DNA of 64,000 bases, taken from contig NZ_FXEG02000006.1 in the NCBI RefSeq assembly GCF_900176255.2, forward strand, positions 186,001 through 250,000. The letters are read 5' to 3'. The position numbers and the translations under genes were made by a program. The notes beneath the pieces are model-generated. The model had not been told where the DNA came from. It saw only the letters and a program-made list of their open reading frames with translations, and ran no database searches. Below, one piece after another: positions 17,897 through 26,206 of this stretch; the stretch's first letter is position 1, and the number at the start of each line of letters is the position of its first letter. The stretch is from Mycobacterium ahvazicum. GTDB lineage: Bacteria; Actinomycetota; Actinomycetes; Mycobacteriales; Mycobacteriaceae.

Positions 17897-19051
17897 CTAC
17901 TTGGACAAGATGGCGACGGCTGCGGTTCCGGGGGCCCCATACAACTGGGCCAGCCCGACCTGCGGATCGTTCGGCACCTGACGGTCGCCCGCGGTACCGC
18001 GCAACTGCTGGACGAGCTCGTAGACCTGGCGAAGGCCGGACGCGCCGACCGGTTCGCCGTTCGCCAGCAGGCCACCGTCGGTGTTGATAGACAGCCGGCC
18101 ACCGATCTTGGTGGCGCCGTCAGCGAGCAGCGCCTCCTGTTCGCCGTCCTTGCACAACCCCGTCTCGGCCATGTGGATGATCTCGGAACCCGAGTCGGTG
18201 TCCTGCAATTGCGCGACGTCGACGTCCTCAGGGCCTATCCCGGCCAACTCGTAGGCGGCGCGGGCGGCCTCCGCGGTGGTGCCGGGCACGATCGGCAGCT
18301 CGATCGAGGTACGCAGCAGTTCGTAGGCGCCTTCGCGGCGGCTGCGCAGCGCGGTCGAGCGCAGGTAGATCGGGGTATCGGTGTACTGCTTGGCTTTATC
18401 GGCCCGGCACACCACGACGGCGGCAGCGCCTTCGTTCGGGTTGCAGTACATGTATTGACGCAGCGGTGCGTTCACGACCGGAGAGCTCAGGATCGCGTCG
18501 ACGCTCATCGGCTTGCGGCGCCATGCGTGCGGCGCCAGCGCTCCGTTGTCGAAGTTCTTGGCGGCAACGCGGGCCAGGGTCTCCTCGGTGATGCCGTGAT
18601 CGTGCATGTAGCGCATGATCTTGGTGCCGAAGTAATGCGTGGTCAGGAACATGCCCTGATCGCCGTACCACTGCGGCAACCCCGATATCGACGGGTCGGC
18701 GCCGAAGGCGCCGCGCGGGTGCTTGTCCAGCCCGACGCCGACCGCAATGTCGGCTTCGCCGAGTTGGACGTCTCGCGCGGCCAGGGTCAACAGCGAGTTA
18801 CCGGTCGCGCAGCCGCTCAACGTGGCCCGCGCCGGCAGGCCGGTCATCCCGGCCAACCCCGTCACCGCCTCGGGATTGGCCACCTCGAGGCTGCCCGCAT
18901 ACAGGCTGCCCACGTCGGACCACGCCACCCCGGCATCGCGCAGTGCCCTGCTGATCGCCACGGCGCCCATCTCCAGCGCCGACCGGTCCTCGTACCGCCC
19001 GAACGGGTGAAGTCCAACGCCGATGATGGCGATGTCGGGCGTGCTGCTCAT
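17897..19051 (-). CDS. thiolase-like (lipid-transfer protein/SCP-x type) enzyme with altered active site
   Basis: 384 residues. The nucleophile position is kept (Cys81 in SGCATGNS), but the GHP motif reads NGEPVGASG, so the catalytic His is Glu333, and the CxGG/HNxGG segment reads YGAPG. Such changes occur in thiolase relatives that act as retro-aldolases on steroid side-chain CoA esters (Ltp2 type) or have unknown chemistry; normal thiolysis is doubtful. ATG at 19051 is chosen because GGAAGGA lies just upstream; a start at 19075 has none. First gene of the six-gene minus-strand operon, divergent from the ligase at 19225. Confidence 0.85.
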   Translation of the reverse strand: MSSTPDIAIIGVGLHPFGRYEDRSALEMGAVAISRALRDAGVAWSDVGSLYAGSLEVANPEAVTGLAGMTGLPARATLSGCATGNSLLTLAARDVQLGEADIAVGVGLDKHPRGAFGADPSISGLPQWYGDQGMFLTTHYFGTKIMRYMHDHGITEETLARVAAKNFDNGALAPHAWRRKPMSVDAILSSPVVNAPLRQYMYCNPNEGAAAVVVCRADKAKQYTDTPIYLRSTALRSRREGAYELLRTSIELPIVPGTTAEAARAAYELAGIGPEDVDVAQLQDTDSGSEIIHMAETGLCKDGEQEALLADGATKIGGRLSINTDGGLLANGEPVGASGLRQVYELVQQLRGTAGDRQVPNDPQVGLAQLYGAPGTAAVAILSK

Positions 19052-19110
19052 CGTGTTCCTTCCAGCAGGCGTCACTGTCGAACCAGCCGTCGACGGGAGC
19101 GCGCGTTGAC

Positions 19111-19149
19111 TCAGATACCACTAAGCCTATAACTATATATCTGATTAGT
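19111..19149. promoter_or_regulatory. two interlocked inverted repeats in divergent promoter
   Basis: TCAGATA (19111-19117) pairs exactly with TATCTGA (19138-19144), and ACTAA (19120-19124) pairs exactly with TTAGT (19145-19149). The 39-base patch is very AT-rich and sits between the P450 operon (start 19051, -) and the ligase (start 19225, +). It is a candidate operator controlling both directions; no regulator gene is adjacent. Confidence 0.45.
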
Positions 19150-19224
19150 CGGTGCGGGTCTACAATCGGATCGCTGCGCACTGACGGCGTTAGGGCATCA
19201 ACTCGCAGATGAGGGCTGAGGGCG

Positions 19225-20724
19225 TTGAGTATTTCTTTGTTGCTGGAGATGGCGGCGTCGGGTGATCCCGACCGGGTTGCCGTGGTGGACGGCGACATTC
19301 GGCTGACCACCGCCGACCTCAGCGAGCTCGCCGACGGCGGTGCAGGCGTTATCGTCGCATCCGGGGCATCCCATGTCGCTTACGTCGGCACCGGCGGAGT
19401 ACTTCTCCCGCTGTTGTTATTCTCTTCGGCGCGCGCGAACACGGCGTTCACGCCACTGAATTATCGGCTGAGTCCAGAGGGGCTGCGCGAACTCATCGAT
19501 CGGCTGCCCTCACCGTTGGTCGTGGTTGACGCCGAGTACCGCGAGATCGTGGCCGGTTTCGGCCAGCAGATGATGACGTCCGACGAGTTCATCGAGGCCG
19601 CGCGATCCACCGAGCCCGTCTCGGTCTTCGCCGACCCCGACGACGTGGCGGTCGTGTTGTTCACCTCGGGTACCACGTCGCGGCCCAAAGCCGTTGAGCT
19701 GACTCACAACAACCTGACCAGTTATGTCACCGGCACTGTCGAATTCGGTTCCGCCGATCCCGCCGATGCTGGGCTGGTGTGCGTCCCGCCATATCACATC
19801 GCGGGGGTCGGGGCCGCATTGTCAAACCTGTATGCCGGACGGGCAATCGTGTACCTGCGCCGGTTCGATCCGCACGAATGGGTTCGACTGGTCCGCGACG
19901 AGCGGGTGACCACCGCAACGGTGGTGCCGACCATGCTGTCCCGCATTGTGGCGGTCCTCGAGGAGCGGTCTGCCGAGCTTCCGACGCTGCGCAACTTCGC
20001 GTACGGCGGATCGAAGGTGGCGCGACCCCTGGTCCGAAGGGCGCTCGACCTGCTACCGCAGGTCGGCTTCGTCAACGCCTACGGGCTGACCGAGACCAGT
20101 TCGACCATTGCGGTGCTCACACCCGACGACCATCGCCTGGCCCACGAGGCGCGAGACGACGCCATCGCCCGTCGACTGACTTCGGTCGGTCGACCGGTCC
20201 CCGGCATCGAGGTGCAGATTCGCGCGGAGGACGGCACCGTGCTAGCGCCGGGCGAGACGGGTGAGCTGTTCGTTCGCGGCCCCCAGGTGTCGGGCCGTTA
20301 CACCGAGATCGGTTCGGTGCTCGATGCGCAGGGCTGGTTCCCGACCAGGGACGTCGCGATGCTGGATGAGGATGGCTACCTGTTCATCGGAGGGCGGTCC
20401 GACGACACCATCATCCGGGGCGGCGAGAATATCGCCCCGTCGGAGGTCGAGGACGTGCTCATCGAGCACCCCGACGTCCGCGAGGTCGTCGTCGTCGGGC
20501 TGGATGACGCCGAGTGGGGGCAGGCAATCGTAGCGGTGATCGTGCCCGAGGCGGGGGGCGCGCCGGCACCCGCGCAGGTGCGCGGGTTCGCCCGCACCAA
20601 GCTGCGCGGGTCCCGCCCGCCGGACCGCATCGTGTTCCGGGATGAGCTGCCGACCACGCCGACCGGCAAGGTGCTGCGCCGGGAGATCCTCGAAGGCCTC
20701 AAACCGGCGGCAGCCGAGCACTGA
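19225..20724 (+). CDS. acyl-CoA synthetase (FadD, ANL superfamily)
   Basis: 499 residues. P-loop LFTSGTTSRPKAVELTHNN (145-163), YGLTETSS, hinge GGRSDDTIIRGGENIAPSEVE and the catalytic Lys in TPTGKVLRREIL are all intact. It forms an acyl-CoA from a free acid with ATP. A TTG at 19225 is used as start because it gives the usual FadD N-terminus and has GAGGG upstream; an ATG at 19249 is the alternative. Divergent from the P450 operon and probably sharing its control region. The small conserved gene at 20758 follows by 33 bases. Confidence 0.92.
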   Translation: MSISLLLEMAASGDPDRVAVVDGDIRLTTADLSELADGGAGVIVASGASHVAYVGTGGVLLPLLLFSSARANTAFTPLNYRLSPEGLRELIDRLPSPLVVVDAEYREIVAGFGQQMMTSDEFIEAARSTEPVSVFADPDDVAVVLFTSGTTSRPKAVELTHNNLTSYVTGTVEFGSADPADAGLVCVPPYHIAGVGAALSNLYAGRAIVYLRRFDPHEWVRLVRDERVTTATVVPTMLSRIVAVLEERSAELPTLRNFAYGGSKVARPLVRRALDLLPQVGFVNAYGLTETSSTIAVLTPDDHRLAHEARDDAIARRLTSVGRPVPGIEVQIRAEDGTVLAPGETGELFVRGPQVSGRYTEIGSVLDAQGWFPTRDVAMLDEDGYLFIGGRSDDTIIRGGENIAPSEVEDVLIEHPDVREVVVVGLDDAEWGQAIVAVIVPEAGGAPAPAQVRGFARTKLRGSRPPDRIVFRDELPTTPTGKVLRREILEGLKPAAAEH

Positions 20725-20757
20725 ATCCGTCTCCCAGACAACGACAAGGAGTCCGAC

Positions 20758-21060
20758 ATGATCAAGAACGGCACGCGCCTGCAGAGCCAGGTGTGTGATA
20801 CCCAGGTGATCGTCGTCAAAGCCGCTGAGAGCCTCGACGATCTGCGTTGCGGGGGCCGGCCGATGCTGCCACTGGACGCCGAGCGGCCCGCCGACGCCAC
20901 GCTCGACCCGGCCTTCGCCGACGGCACCACGATGGGCAAGCGCTACGTCGACGACGGCGACGCCGAGGTGCTGGTCACCAAGGCGGGCGCCGGTTCACTC
21001 AGCATCGGGGGAAAGCCGTTGGCGCTCAAGGAAGCCAAGCCGCTGCCGGCCAGTGACTGA
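20758..21060 (+). CDS. small conserved-looking protein of unknown function
   Basis: 100 residues, not recognised. The ATG is preceded by a strong ribosome site (ACAAGGAG), and codon use matches its neighbours, so it is very likely expressed. No signal peptide or membrane segment. Two Cys residues (13 and 31) lie in the N-terminal third, which reads like a short beta-rich domain; the C-terminal third is Lys/Ala/Gly rich. It follows an acyl-CoA synthetase and faces the convergent methyltransferase. A role as an accessory or carrier factor of the P450 operon is possible but unsupported. Confidence 0.7.
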   Translation: MIKNGTRLQSQVCDTQVIVVKAAESLDDLRCGGRPMLPLDAERPADATLDPAFADGTTMGKRYVDDGDAEVLVTKAGAGSLSIGGKPLALKEAKPLPASD

Positions 21061-21126
21061 CAGCGAGTGGGGAGTGGCCGCCGTCTCGAGGCCGGGCCGT
21101 TTAGCATATCGGGCGGGTCGGTGGGG

Positions 21127-22068
21127 TCAGCGCAGCCGGCCTTCGACGAACACGCTTTCCGGGACGGCGGCATCGAGGCCCGCCAGGACGGCTCGGTTGC
21201 TTGCGGCCATCAGATCCTCTGCGCTAGTCGCAGCGGTGACAGTCCAGCCGTGCGCTTGCAGCCAGTCGACGACCTCGGTTCGCTCTTCTTCATAGAGCAG
21301 GTTGCCAGACTCGGTGATGTCTTTGCCGCCCAGCTTGATTGCGGCCTGTCGGTAGCGTTCCATTTGCTCCTCGCGACGCGCGAAACTCTCTGGGCTGAAG
21401 AACTCGTTGGTGAACGCTTCGACCGCGACACGGCTCCCGGGAGCGCTGAGCGACTGGATTCGATCGAACAACAGGTCCTGGGCATCGGCTGTTAGATAAG
21501 GCAACAGCCCTTCCGCCGACCACGCCGTCGGGGCCGACGCGTCAAACCCGGCCTGCACCAGTGCCTTCGGCCAATCCAGACGGAGGTCGATGCCGACGCT
21601 GACATGAGAAGCGATCGAGTCGACCGCATGCGATTTCAAGGTGCCGGTCTTGAATTCCAGCACCTTCGGCTGATCGATCTCGTAGACCACACATCCTGCG
21701 GGCCAGGCGAGTCGCCAGGCGCGTGAGTCCAGACCGGCCGCCAGGATCACGATCTGCCGGATGCCTTCGCCGGCCGCCGCCAGAAAGTAGTCGTCGAAGA
21801 ACTTCGTCCGGCACGCCGTATAGCCCAGCATCGCCTGCATCCGGTCCTCGAATTGTGGATCGGCACCGACCAATTCGGCCGGTAACTCATCGTCCAGATA
21901 AACCCGCCAGATGCCGTCGCCGGCAGCTTCGAGGAACAGTTTTGCGTAGGGATCGCTGATCAGCGGATCGGCGCTGTTGGTCTCCGCGGCCCGCCCGCCG
22001 GCAACCCCCAAGGCGGTGGCGCCGACGCTCTCGTTGATGTCCCACGTGTCATTGTCGGTTCTGGCCAT
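21127..22068 (-). CDS. SAM-dependent methyltransferase, mycobacterial TIGR00027/leucine carboxyl methyltransferase family
   Basis: 313 residues from the ATG at 22068 (AAAGGGA upstream; a GTG directly before it is the other option). The N-terminal ESVGATALGVAGGRAAET and YAKLFLEAAG, the SAM motif AGLDSRAWRL (111-120) and YEIDQPKVLEFK are hallmarks of the family that is expanded in mycobacteria. Methyl acceptor is unknown for nearly all members; carboxyl or hydroxyl O-methylation is presumed. It is a single gene, convergent with the small gene at 20758 and separated from the amidohydrolase. Confidence 0.93.
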   Translation of the reverse strand: MARTDNDTWDINESVGATALGVAGGRAAETNSADPLISDPYAKLFLEAAGDGIWRVYLDDELPAELVGADPQFEDRMQAMLGYTACRTKFFDDYFLAAAGEGIRQIVILAAGLDSRAWRLAWPAGCVVYEIDQPKVLEFKTGTLKSHAVDSIASHVSVGIDLRLDWPKALVQAGFDASAPTAWSAEGLLPYLTADAQDLLFDRIQSLSAPGSRVAVEAFTNEFFSPESFARREEQMERYRQAAIKLGGKDITESGNLLYEEERTEVVDWLQAHGWTVTAATSAEDLMAASNRAVLAGLDAAVPESVFVEGRLR

Positions 22069-22201
22069 CACGGTCCCTTTCGTGGCTCTCGGCGAAACGA
22101 GCTATTCCGAGCCTACCCGAAAAGTTAGGCGTGCTTACTAAATGGCTGTTAGCGCTGCGTGTGGCCTCCTGCGCTGTTGGCTGCTGCGGACTGTCGGTGA
22201 C

Positions 22202-23431
22202 TCAGGCGTTCGCCATTTGCGGGGGCTTGACGGCGTCTGGGTCGGGGTTGGCGATCGGCAGCCCCATGAAGCGACGGGCGTTGTCACCCATGAAGTCATA
22301 GGTGCGACGCTCGTCCATACCCTCGGCGTACTGCCAATAGCGCTTTGGCTCCGCCAAGCCCTCGGGATGCGGCCAATCCGAGCCGAACATCACCTTGTCC
22401 CATCCGACGGTCTGTACGACGTCGGCCACGGAACCCTCCCAGAACGGGCTGACCCAGATGTTGCGTCGGAACACGTCGTGCGGATGCTCGGGGAAGTTCT
22501 GCGGCATCTTGCCGTATGTCGACTGCAGGTCGTCGAACAGCGGCTTGATCCATGCGCTGCCGTTCTCGACGCTGGCGATCCGCAACTTCGGGAATCGGGT
22601 CAACGTGCCGTGGCAGATCAGGCTGGTCAACATGTCGGCGATCTCTCGGTGGCCCAGCGCGGTCCACTTGAACGCCGACATCTCGAACGCGCTGCTGGTC
22701 GACGGCGGCTCCCACTTGTCGATGTACTCCTGCAGCGGAGGTTGGCTGGCGTGCAACACAATCGGTAGGCCTGCGTCCTCGACGTCGCGCCAGAACGGAT
22801 CGAACTCGGGCAGCGCGGGGGACCGCCAGCCCTTATATCCATTGACTGGTGCCGGCTTGATGAGCGCGACCTTGGCGCCGTTGTCCAGGATGTACTCGAG
22901 CTCGCGTCGCGCTGCGTCGACCAGGCCGAGGTTGAGCACCGGCGTCGAGTACACCCGGTTGGCGTGGTTGAACCCCCAATGCTCCAGCATCCATTGGTTC
23001 AGCGCATGGATGATCGCCACGGTCAGGTCGGGATCCTCAGCCGATGAGTGCTCGACGAGGTTGGCCAGCGTCGGGTAGTTCAGGCACGCGTCGACGCCCT
23101 GGCGGTCGAGCTCGGCGATCCGGTCCTCGGGGTTGCGCGCGCCCGGCGGGGTGTCGATGCCACGACCGGACATCTCTCGCATCGACAGGCCCTCGGGGTT
23201 TTGGCCCGAGTAGAACTTCTCGTGCGCGCCGGGGGCTGCGACCCGTTCGAACGTCGGGTTCGGCATGTAGTCGGTGATCTTGTTCAGGATCGCGATGCGG
23301 GTGTGCCTGCCGATCTGGACGAACTGCACCTTGGACTGGAACTCCTTCGGCAGATATTTCGTCAGCGCGTCGGGGGTCTCATACATGTGCTGATCGGCAT
23401 CGAAGATCGGTGCGTCGGTGAACTGCGTCAT
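22202..23431 (-). CDS. amidohydrolase-2 family metal-dependent hydrolase/decarboxylase (ACMSD-like)
   Basis: 409 residues. TIM-barrel metal motifs are seen: FDADQHMYE at 10-18 (Asp11, Asp13, His15), LHASQPP in the middle, and FGSDWPHPEG near the C-terminus. Relatives include aminocarboxymuconate semialdehyde decarboxylase and gamma-resorcylate decarboxylase, so C-C bond cleavage of a beta-keto or aromatic acid is as likely as hydrolysis. Start at the ATG at 23431; the frame stays open to 23914 but that part overlaps the TetR promoter and gene. Divergent from TetR 23579 across a near-perfect operator, which makes it the likely target of that regulator. Confidence 0.87.
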   Translation of the reverse strand: MTQFTDAPIFDADQHMYETPDALTKYLPKEFQSKVQFVQIGRHTRIAILNKITDYMPNPTFERVAAPGAHEKFYSGQNPEGLSMREMSGRGIDTPPGARNPEDRIAELDRQGVDACLNYPTLANLVEHSSAEDPDLTVAIIHALNQWMLEHWGFNHANRVYSTPVLNLGLVDAARRELEYILDNGAKVALIKPAPVNGYKGWRSPALPEFDPFWRDVEDAGLPIVLHASQPPLQEYIDKWEPPSTSSAFEMSAFKWTALGHREIADMLTSLICHGTLTRFPKLRIASVENGSAWIKPLFDDLQSTYGKMPQNFPEHPHDVFRRNIWVSPFWEGSVADVVQTVGWDKVMFGSDWPHPEGLAEPKRYWQYAEGMDERRTYDFMGDNARRFMGLPIANPDPDAVKPPQMANA

Positions 23432-23477
23432 CGTGGTGCCTCTCGCTACTCGACTATGGGCTTGGCTATGAGCTTCG

Positions 23478-23505
23478 CCGAACTTGACACTTGTGTCAAG
23501 TTCGG
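23478..23505. promoter_or_regulatory. 28-bp perfect palindrome, main TetR operator candidate
   Basis: CCGAACTTGACAC, two central bases TT, then the exact complement of the first arm: 13-bp arms without mismatch. It lies 46 bases upstream of the amidohydrolase start and 73 upstream of the TetR start. It embeds a TTGACA on each strand, so bound repressor would cover a -35 element in both directions. Confidence 0.8.
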
Positions 23506-23549
23506 ATGATTCCGTGCCATGATTTGTCGAATAGGTGTATTGATTGCAG

Positions 23550-23565
23550 TTGACGACACTGTCAT
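23550..23565. promoter_or_regulatory. second, weaker TetR half-match operator
   Basis: TTGAC-N6-GTCAT repeats the inner pattern TTGAC-N6-GTCAA of the 28-bp palindrome. It ends at the edge of a TATAAG -10-like element just upstream of the TetR start at 23579, as expected for an autoregulatory site. Confidence 0.45.
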
Positions 23566-23578
23566 ATAAGGTCGCCGC

Positions 23579-24190
23579 ATGACGGTGACCTCGGCTTCGG
23601 CCACCGAACGGGAATCGGACCCCACCCGCGGTGAGCGCACCCGCGCGGCGATCCTGAACGCCAGTCGCCGTCTGTTTCTGGAACGCGGCTACGCGGGCAC
23701 GCCGATCAATGCGATCACTGAGGCGTGTGGCATCTCTCGGGCCGGCTTCTACACCTACTTCAAAGACAAGCGCGAGATCTTCAACGTCCTCGGCAAAAAC
23801 GCCTACCGCGAAGCCCTGGCCGTCATCGCGGAATGGGCCGAGGCCGACGCAGCGTTCGGCCCAGCCGACATCCGGGCCTGGGTCGGTCATTACTTCGACT
23901 ACATGGATCACCACGGCGCATTCGTACTCGCTTCGGCGCAGTCGGCGCCCGACGACGACGATTTCCGAAACTCCCGCAACCGCATGGTGACTCGGGCGTC
24001 ATGGAAACTTGGCCAGGCGATTGCCGGAAACGGCACACACTCGCCAGACGTCGTCGGCGTCGCGGTGATGGGGCTGCTAGACCGCGCCTGGCACACGGTG
24101 CACCGGCAGACCGTGGCCGTCGACCGCGACGAGATGATCGCGGTGGTCGCGGAGATGATCGTCGCGATGGCAGCGCCTCTCGCGTCGTGA
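23579..24190 (+). CDS. TetR-family transcriptional regulator
   Basis: 203 residues. The N-terminal helix-turn-helix (20-68) reads ERTRAAILNASRRLFLERG, then INAITEACGISRAGFYTYFKDKREIF, with the FYTYF recognition-helix end typical of the family. The C-terminal ligand domain is unassigned. It is divergent from the amidohydrolase at 22202, with the 28-bp palindrome and a second similar site in between, so local repression with autoregulation is the simplest model. The two split-barrel genes downstream overlap or nearly overlap and probably share its transcript. Confidence 0.95.
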   Translation: MTVTSASATERESDPTRGERTRAAILNASRRLFLERGYAGTPINAITEACGISRAGFYTYFKDKREIFNVLGKNAYREALAVIAEWAEADAAFGPADIRAWVGHYFDYMDHHGAFVLASAQSAPDDDDFRNSRNRMVTRASWKLGQAIAGNGTHSPDVVGVAVMGLLDRAWHTVHRQTVAVDRDEMIAVVAEMIVAMAAPLAS

Positions 24191-24627
24191 CTCCGCTGTC
24201 GCTCGACGCGCCGGACGTCATCGAGCTCATCCGTGCCCACCACCGCGTGTTTCTCTTCTGCCGCGACGGCGCCGGACGTCCGATCGGCTACGCCATGCGA
24301 TCGGTCGCCTATCGCTCCGCCACCCGCTGTCTCTACTTCGCCACCTACGCCAAGAGCGCCAAGGTCCAACACCTGCGCTCGGCTCCCGAGGTCGCCTGCT
24401 TAGTCGGCGACGACGAGGGTTGGGTCTCTGTTTGTGGTCATGCGTCCGTCTACCAACCGTCCGCAGCCGAGGTCGACGAGCTCATCGGCGAAAGCTCACC
24501 GGATCAACGCGTGCCGGAGGCGGTCGTGACGAACGTCCGCGACCGCCTCCTCAGCGGCAAGCGGTGCTTCATCGTCCTGACGCTCAACCAGATCCGCGCC
24601 GCCGATCTCCCCGATCGACGTGCCTAA
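24187..24627 (+). CDS. pyridoxamine-5'-phosphate-oxidase-like split-barrel flavin/F420 protein
   Basis: 146 residues from a GTG at 24187 that overlaps the TetR stop. The pattern IGYAMRSVAYRSATRCLYFATYAKSAKV, followed by PEVACLVGDDEGWVSVCGHA, matches the split-barrel FMN/F420-binding fold common in mycobacteria, where strands carry a substrate in, then a Lys/Arg near the phosphate. May reduce or bind a small substrate with FMN, F420 or heme. The frame is open further upstream but only within the TetR gene. A second split-barrel gene follows with an 8-base overlap. Confidence 0.72.
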   Translation: MTPLSLDAPDVIELIRAHHRVFLFCRDGAGRPIGYAMRSVAYRSATRCLYFATYAKSAKVQHLRSAPEVACLVGDDEGWVSVCGHASVYQPSAAEVDELIGESSPDQRVPEAVVTNVRDRLLSGKRCFIVLTLNQIRAADLPDRRA

Positions 24628-24979
24628 TCCGTGCAGCTCCGGTCCGATTGAGATGGCCGAGGACGAACTAGCCGAGTTCTTGGCGCAAGGGCCGTCCGGC
24701 GCGATCTGTGTCGTCGACACCGACGGCCAGTTGCTGGCCCTACCGGCGCGGGTGGTCGACTTCGATTCCGCCACAATCGCCGTCGTCGTTGATGGTGTGA
24801 AGGGTGACGCCGCACAACGCGCTGAAATCCAGGCGTGTGTGGTGGCTGACACCTTCACCGCCTATCGGGACATTCGCGGTGTGATCTCGCAGGGAACAGT
24901 GATCTGGCCACCCGCAACGAATCACGTGACCACGCTGACGGTTAGCCGCACACGGACGTTCTCGTTCGCCAACGCTTAG
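24620..24979 (+). CDS. second split-barrel (PPOX-like) protein
   Basis: 119 residues from the GTG at 24620; an ATG at 24653 would give 108. SGAICVVDTDGQLLALPARVVDF followed by VVDGVKGDAAQRAEIQACVVADTF resembles the first strands of the pyridoxamine-phosphate-oxidase fold, with a C-terminal strand ending TRTFSFANA. It is short, and the fold match is weaker than for its neighbour. It overlaps the gene at 24187 by 8 bases; two short barrel chains from adjacent genes could form a heterodimer (inference). Confidence 0.6.
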   Translation: MPNPCSSGPIEMAEDELAEFLAQGPSGAICVVDTDGQLLALPARVVDFDSATIAVVVDGVKGDAAQRAEIQACVVADTFTAYRDIRGVISQGTVIWPPATNHVTTLTVSRTRTFSFANA

Positions 24980-25015
24980 AGGATTGAACGCCGGGATTCT
25001 GGCTATTCAGTAGCC

Positions 25016-25162
25016 ATGTCAGGATTCGATACCAGCCAACCGATTACCGACGAGGCGTCCCTCGAGGACATCGACGAGACTGACGGCGCGACCAAGCCGA
25101 AGTCCGCCACACCTCCCGCTCAACCCGACGAGCTGGGCGACGCGACGCCCGGCCCGCGCTGA
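25016..25162 (+). CDS. possible 48-residue acidic, disordered protein
   Basis: ATG at 25016 to TGA at 25162. The product is rich in Asp, Glu, Pro, Thr and Gly with no hydrophobic core (N-terminus MSGFDTSQPITDEASLED), so it would be unstructured. No good ribosome site precedes it. It lies 36 bases after the second split-barrel gene and ends 5 bases before the convergent DUF2889 gene. Codon use fits a coding frame, but this remains a candidate only. Confidence 0.4.
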   Translation: MSGFDTSQPITDEASLEDIDETDGATKPKSATPPAQPDELGDATPGPR

Positions 25163-25167
25163 CGCGC

Positions 25168-26196
25168 TCAGGCTTCCGTCACGAGGTGTATCAACGCCTC
25201 GGCGTCGGCGATGCTACGCAGCAGGTCGTTGAGATGGGTGCATGTGCTGGTGCCCTGTAATTCGCGGCGCACACGAAAGTGAAGTTCCTGCAACGTCATT
25301 CCGGTGATTCGCGCAGCACTGGCGACGGCTCCCGGGCATTCCTGCCACGGCAGCACTCGCGGTGTGGCCCGCGAATCGACGATGACGCCGGTCTGGGCGT
25401 CCACGACGGCGTCCAGGGTGTACTCATGGATGATCGTCTCCACCCCGTCGCTTCGCACGTAGGTGTCGCGGAACATCGCATCGATGCCGACTCGCCCGGT
25501 GCGTTCTTCGTAGACGTCGATGCGCCGCCTGCGGCGCATGGCGTGGCGCGGCAGCGCCCCCACTTCGTGCCAGGCCCAGGGGTCCCCAGGATCTGGGCCG
25601 TGGTCGAGGTCGGGAGCCTTTGGGCCGGTGACGATCACGGGATCGCCCGCCTCGAACGAAGTCATTAGCAGACCCCCGGTCGCGAAGCGGGCACACTGGT
25701 CTGCGACCGGCAGGTAGTATCCGGACTTCGCGACATCGCCGAGCAGGTTGGACGCCGACAGCGCGTGGCCGGAGATCAGCGTGGCGACGGGAACGTCATC
25801 GAGCAGGGTGTAGCGCAGGTCGCGGGCGTGCCGCAGCTCGGGAGCCACCACGTCGGCCGCGGCGCGGAACCCGCTCATCGCGGGTGCGCCCGCCAGTCGA
25901 GACATCGCGACGACGGCTGGCGTCACCTCGACGTGACGCACGACGCGGGCGACCAGCTCGATGGTGGCCGAGAGTGTCGCGGAGGCGAGTTCGGTCACCG
26001 TTTCGTCGCCGGCTGTCCACAGATCGCGCGCCCGCCCACTCAGATACACCGGGTCCAGCGAGCCCTCGTCGCGGGTCATGTCGATCGACGTGGTCTGGCG
26101 CGCGGATCGCGGCCGGCGCGGCGGATTGCCGGTCGTGGGGTCGTGCACGCCGTGCAGGGGATGAAGCCCGAATTGCGGAGAGCCCAGGTCCGTCAC
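25168..26196 (-). CDS. DUF2889-type protein
   Basis: 342 residues with no signal peptide. The C-terminal half, with CTHLNDLLRSIADAEALIH and an earlier segment on the fate of sugar/acid-like strands (RRRRIDVYEERTGRVGIDA), matches the uncharacterised DUF2889 family; the first roughly 40 residues look disordered and the start may be further in. It follows the DUF35-like gene by 10 bases in an operon with a thiolase (27830 to 25168). Members of this family are found beside CoA-ester catabolic genes in actinobacteria and proteobacteria, but no reaction is known to me. Confidence 0.68.
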   Translation of the reverse strand: MTDLGSPQFGLHPLHGVHDPTTGNPPRRPRSARQTTSIDMTRDEGSLDPVYLSGRARDLWTAGDETVTELASATLSATIELVARVVRHVEVTPAVVAMSRLAGAPAMSGFRAAADVVAPELRHARDLRYTLLDDVPVATLISGHALSASNLLGDVAKSGYYLPVADQCARFATGGLLMTSFEAGDPVIVTGPKAPDLDHGPDPGDPWAWHEVGALPRHAMRRRRRIDVYEERTGRVGIDAMFRDTYVRSDGVETIIHEYTLDAVVDAQTGVIVDSRATPRVLPWQECPGAVASAARITGMTLQELHFRVRRELQGTSTCTHLNDLLRSIADAEALIHLVTEA

Positions 26197-26206
26197 TGGA
26201 TGGACT

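Noticed and set aside
23432..23914. Upstream extension of the amidohydrolase frame
   Set aside because: It would run through the TetR operator and the TetR gene; the family N-terminus begins at 23431.
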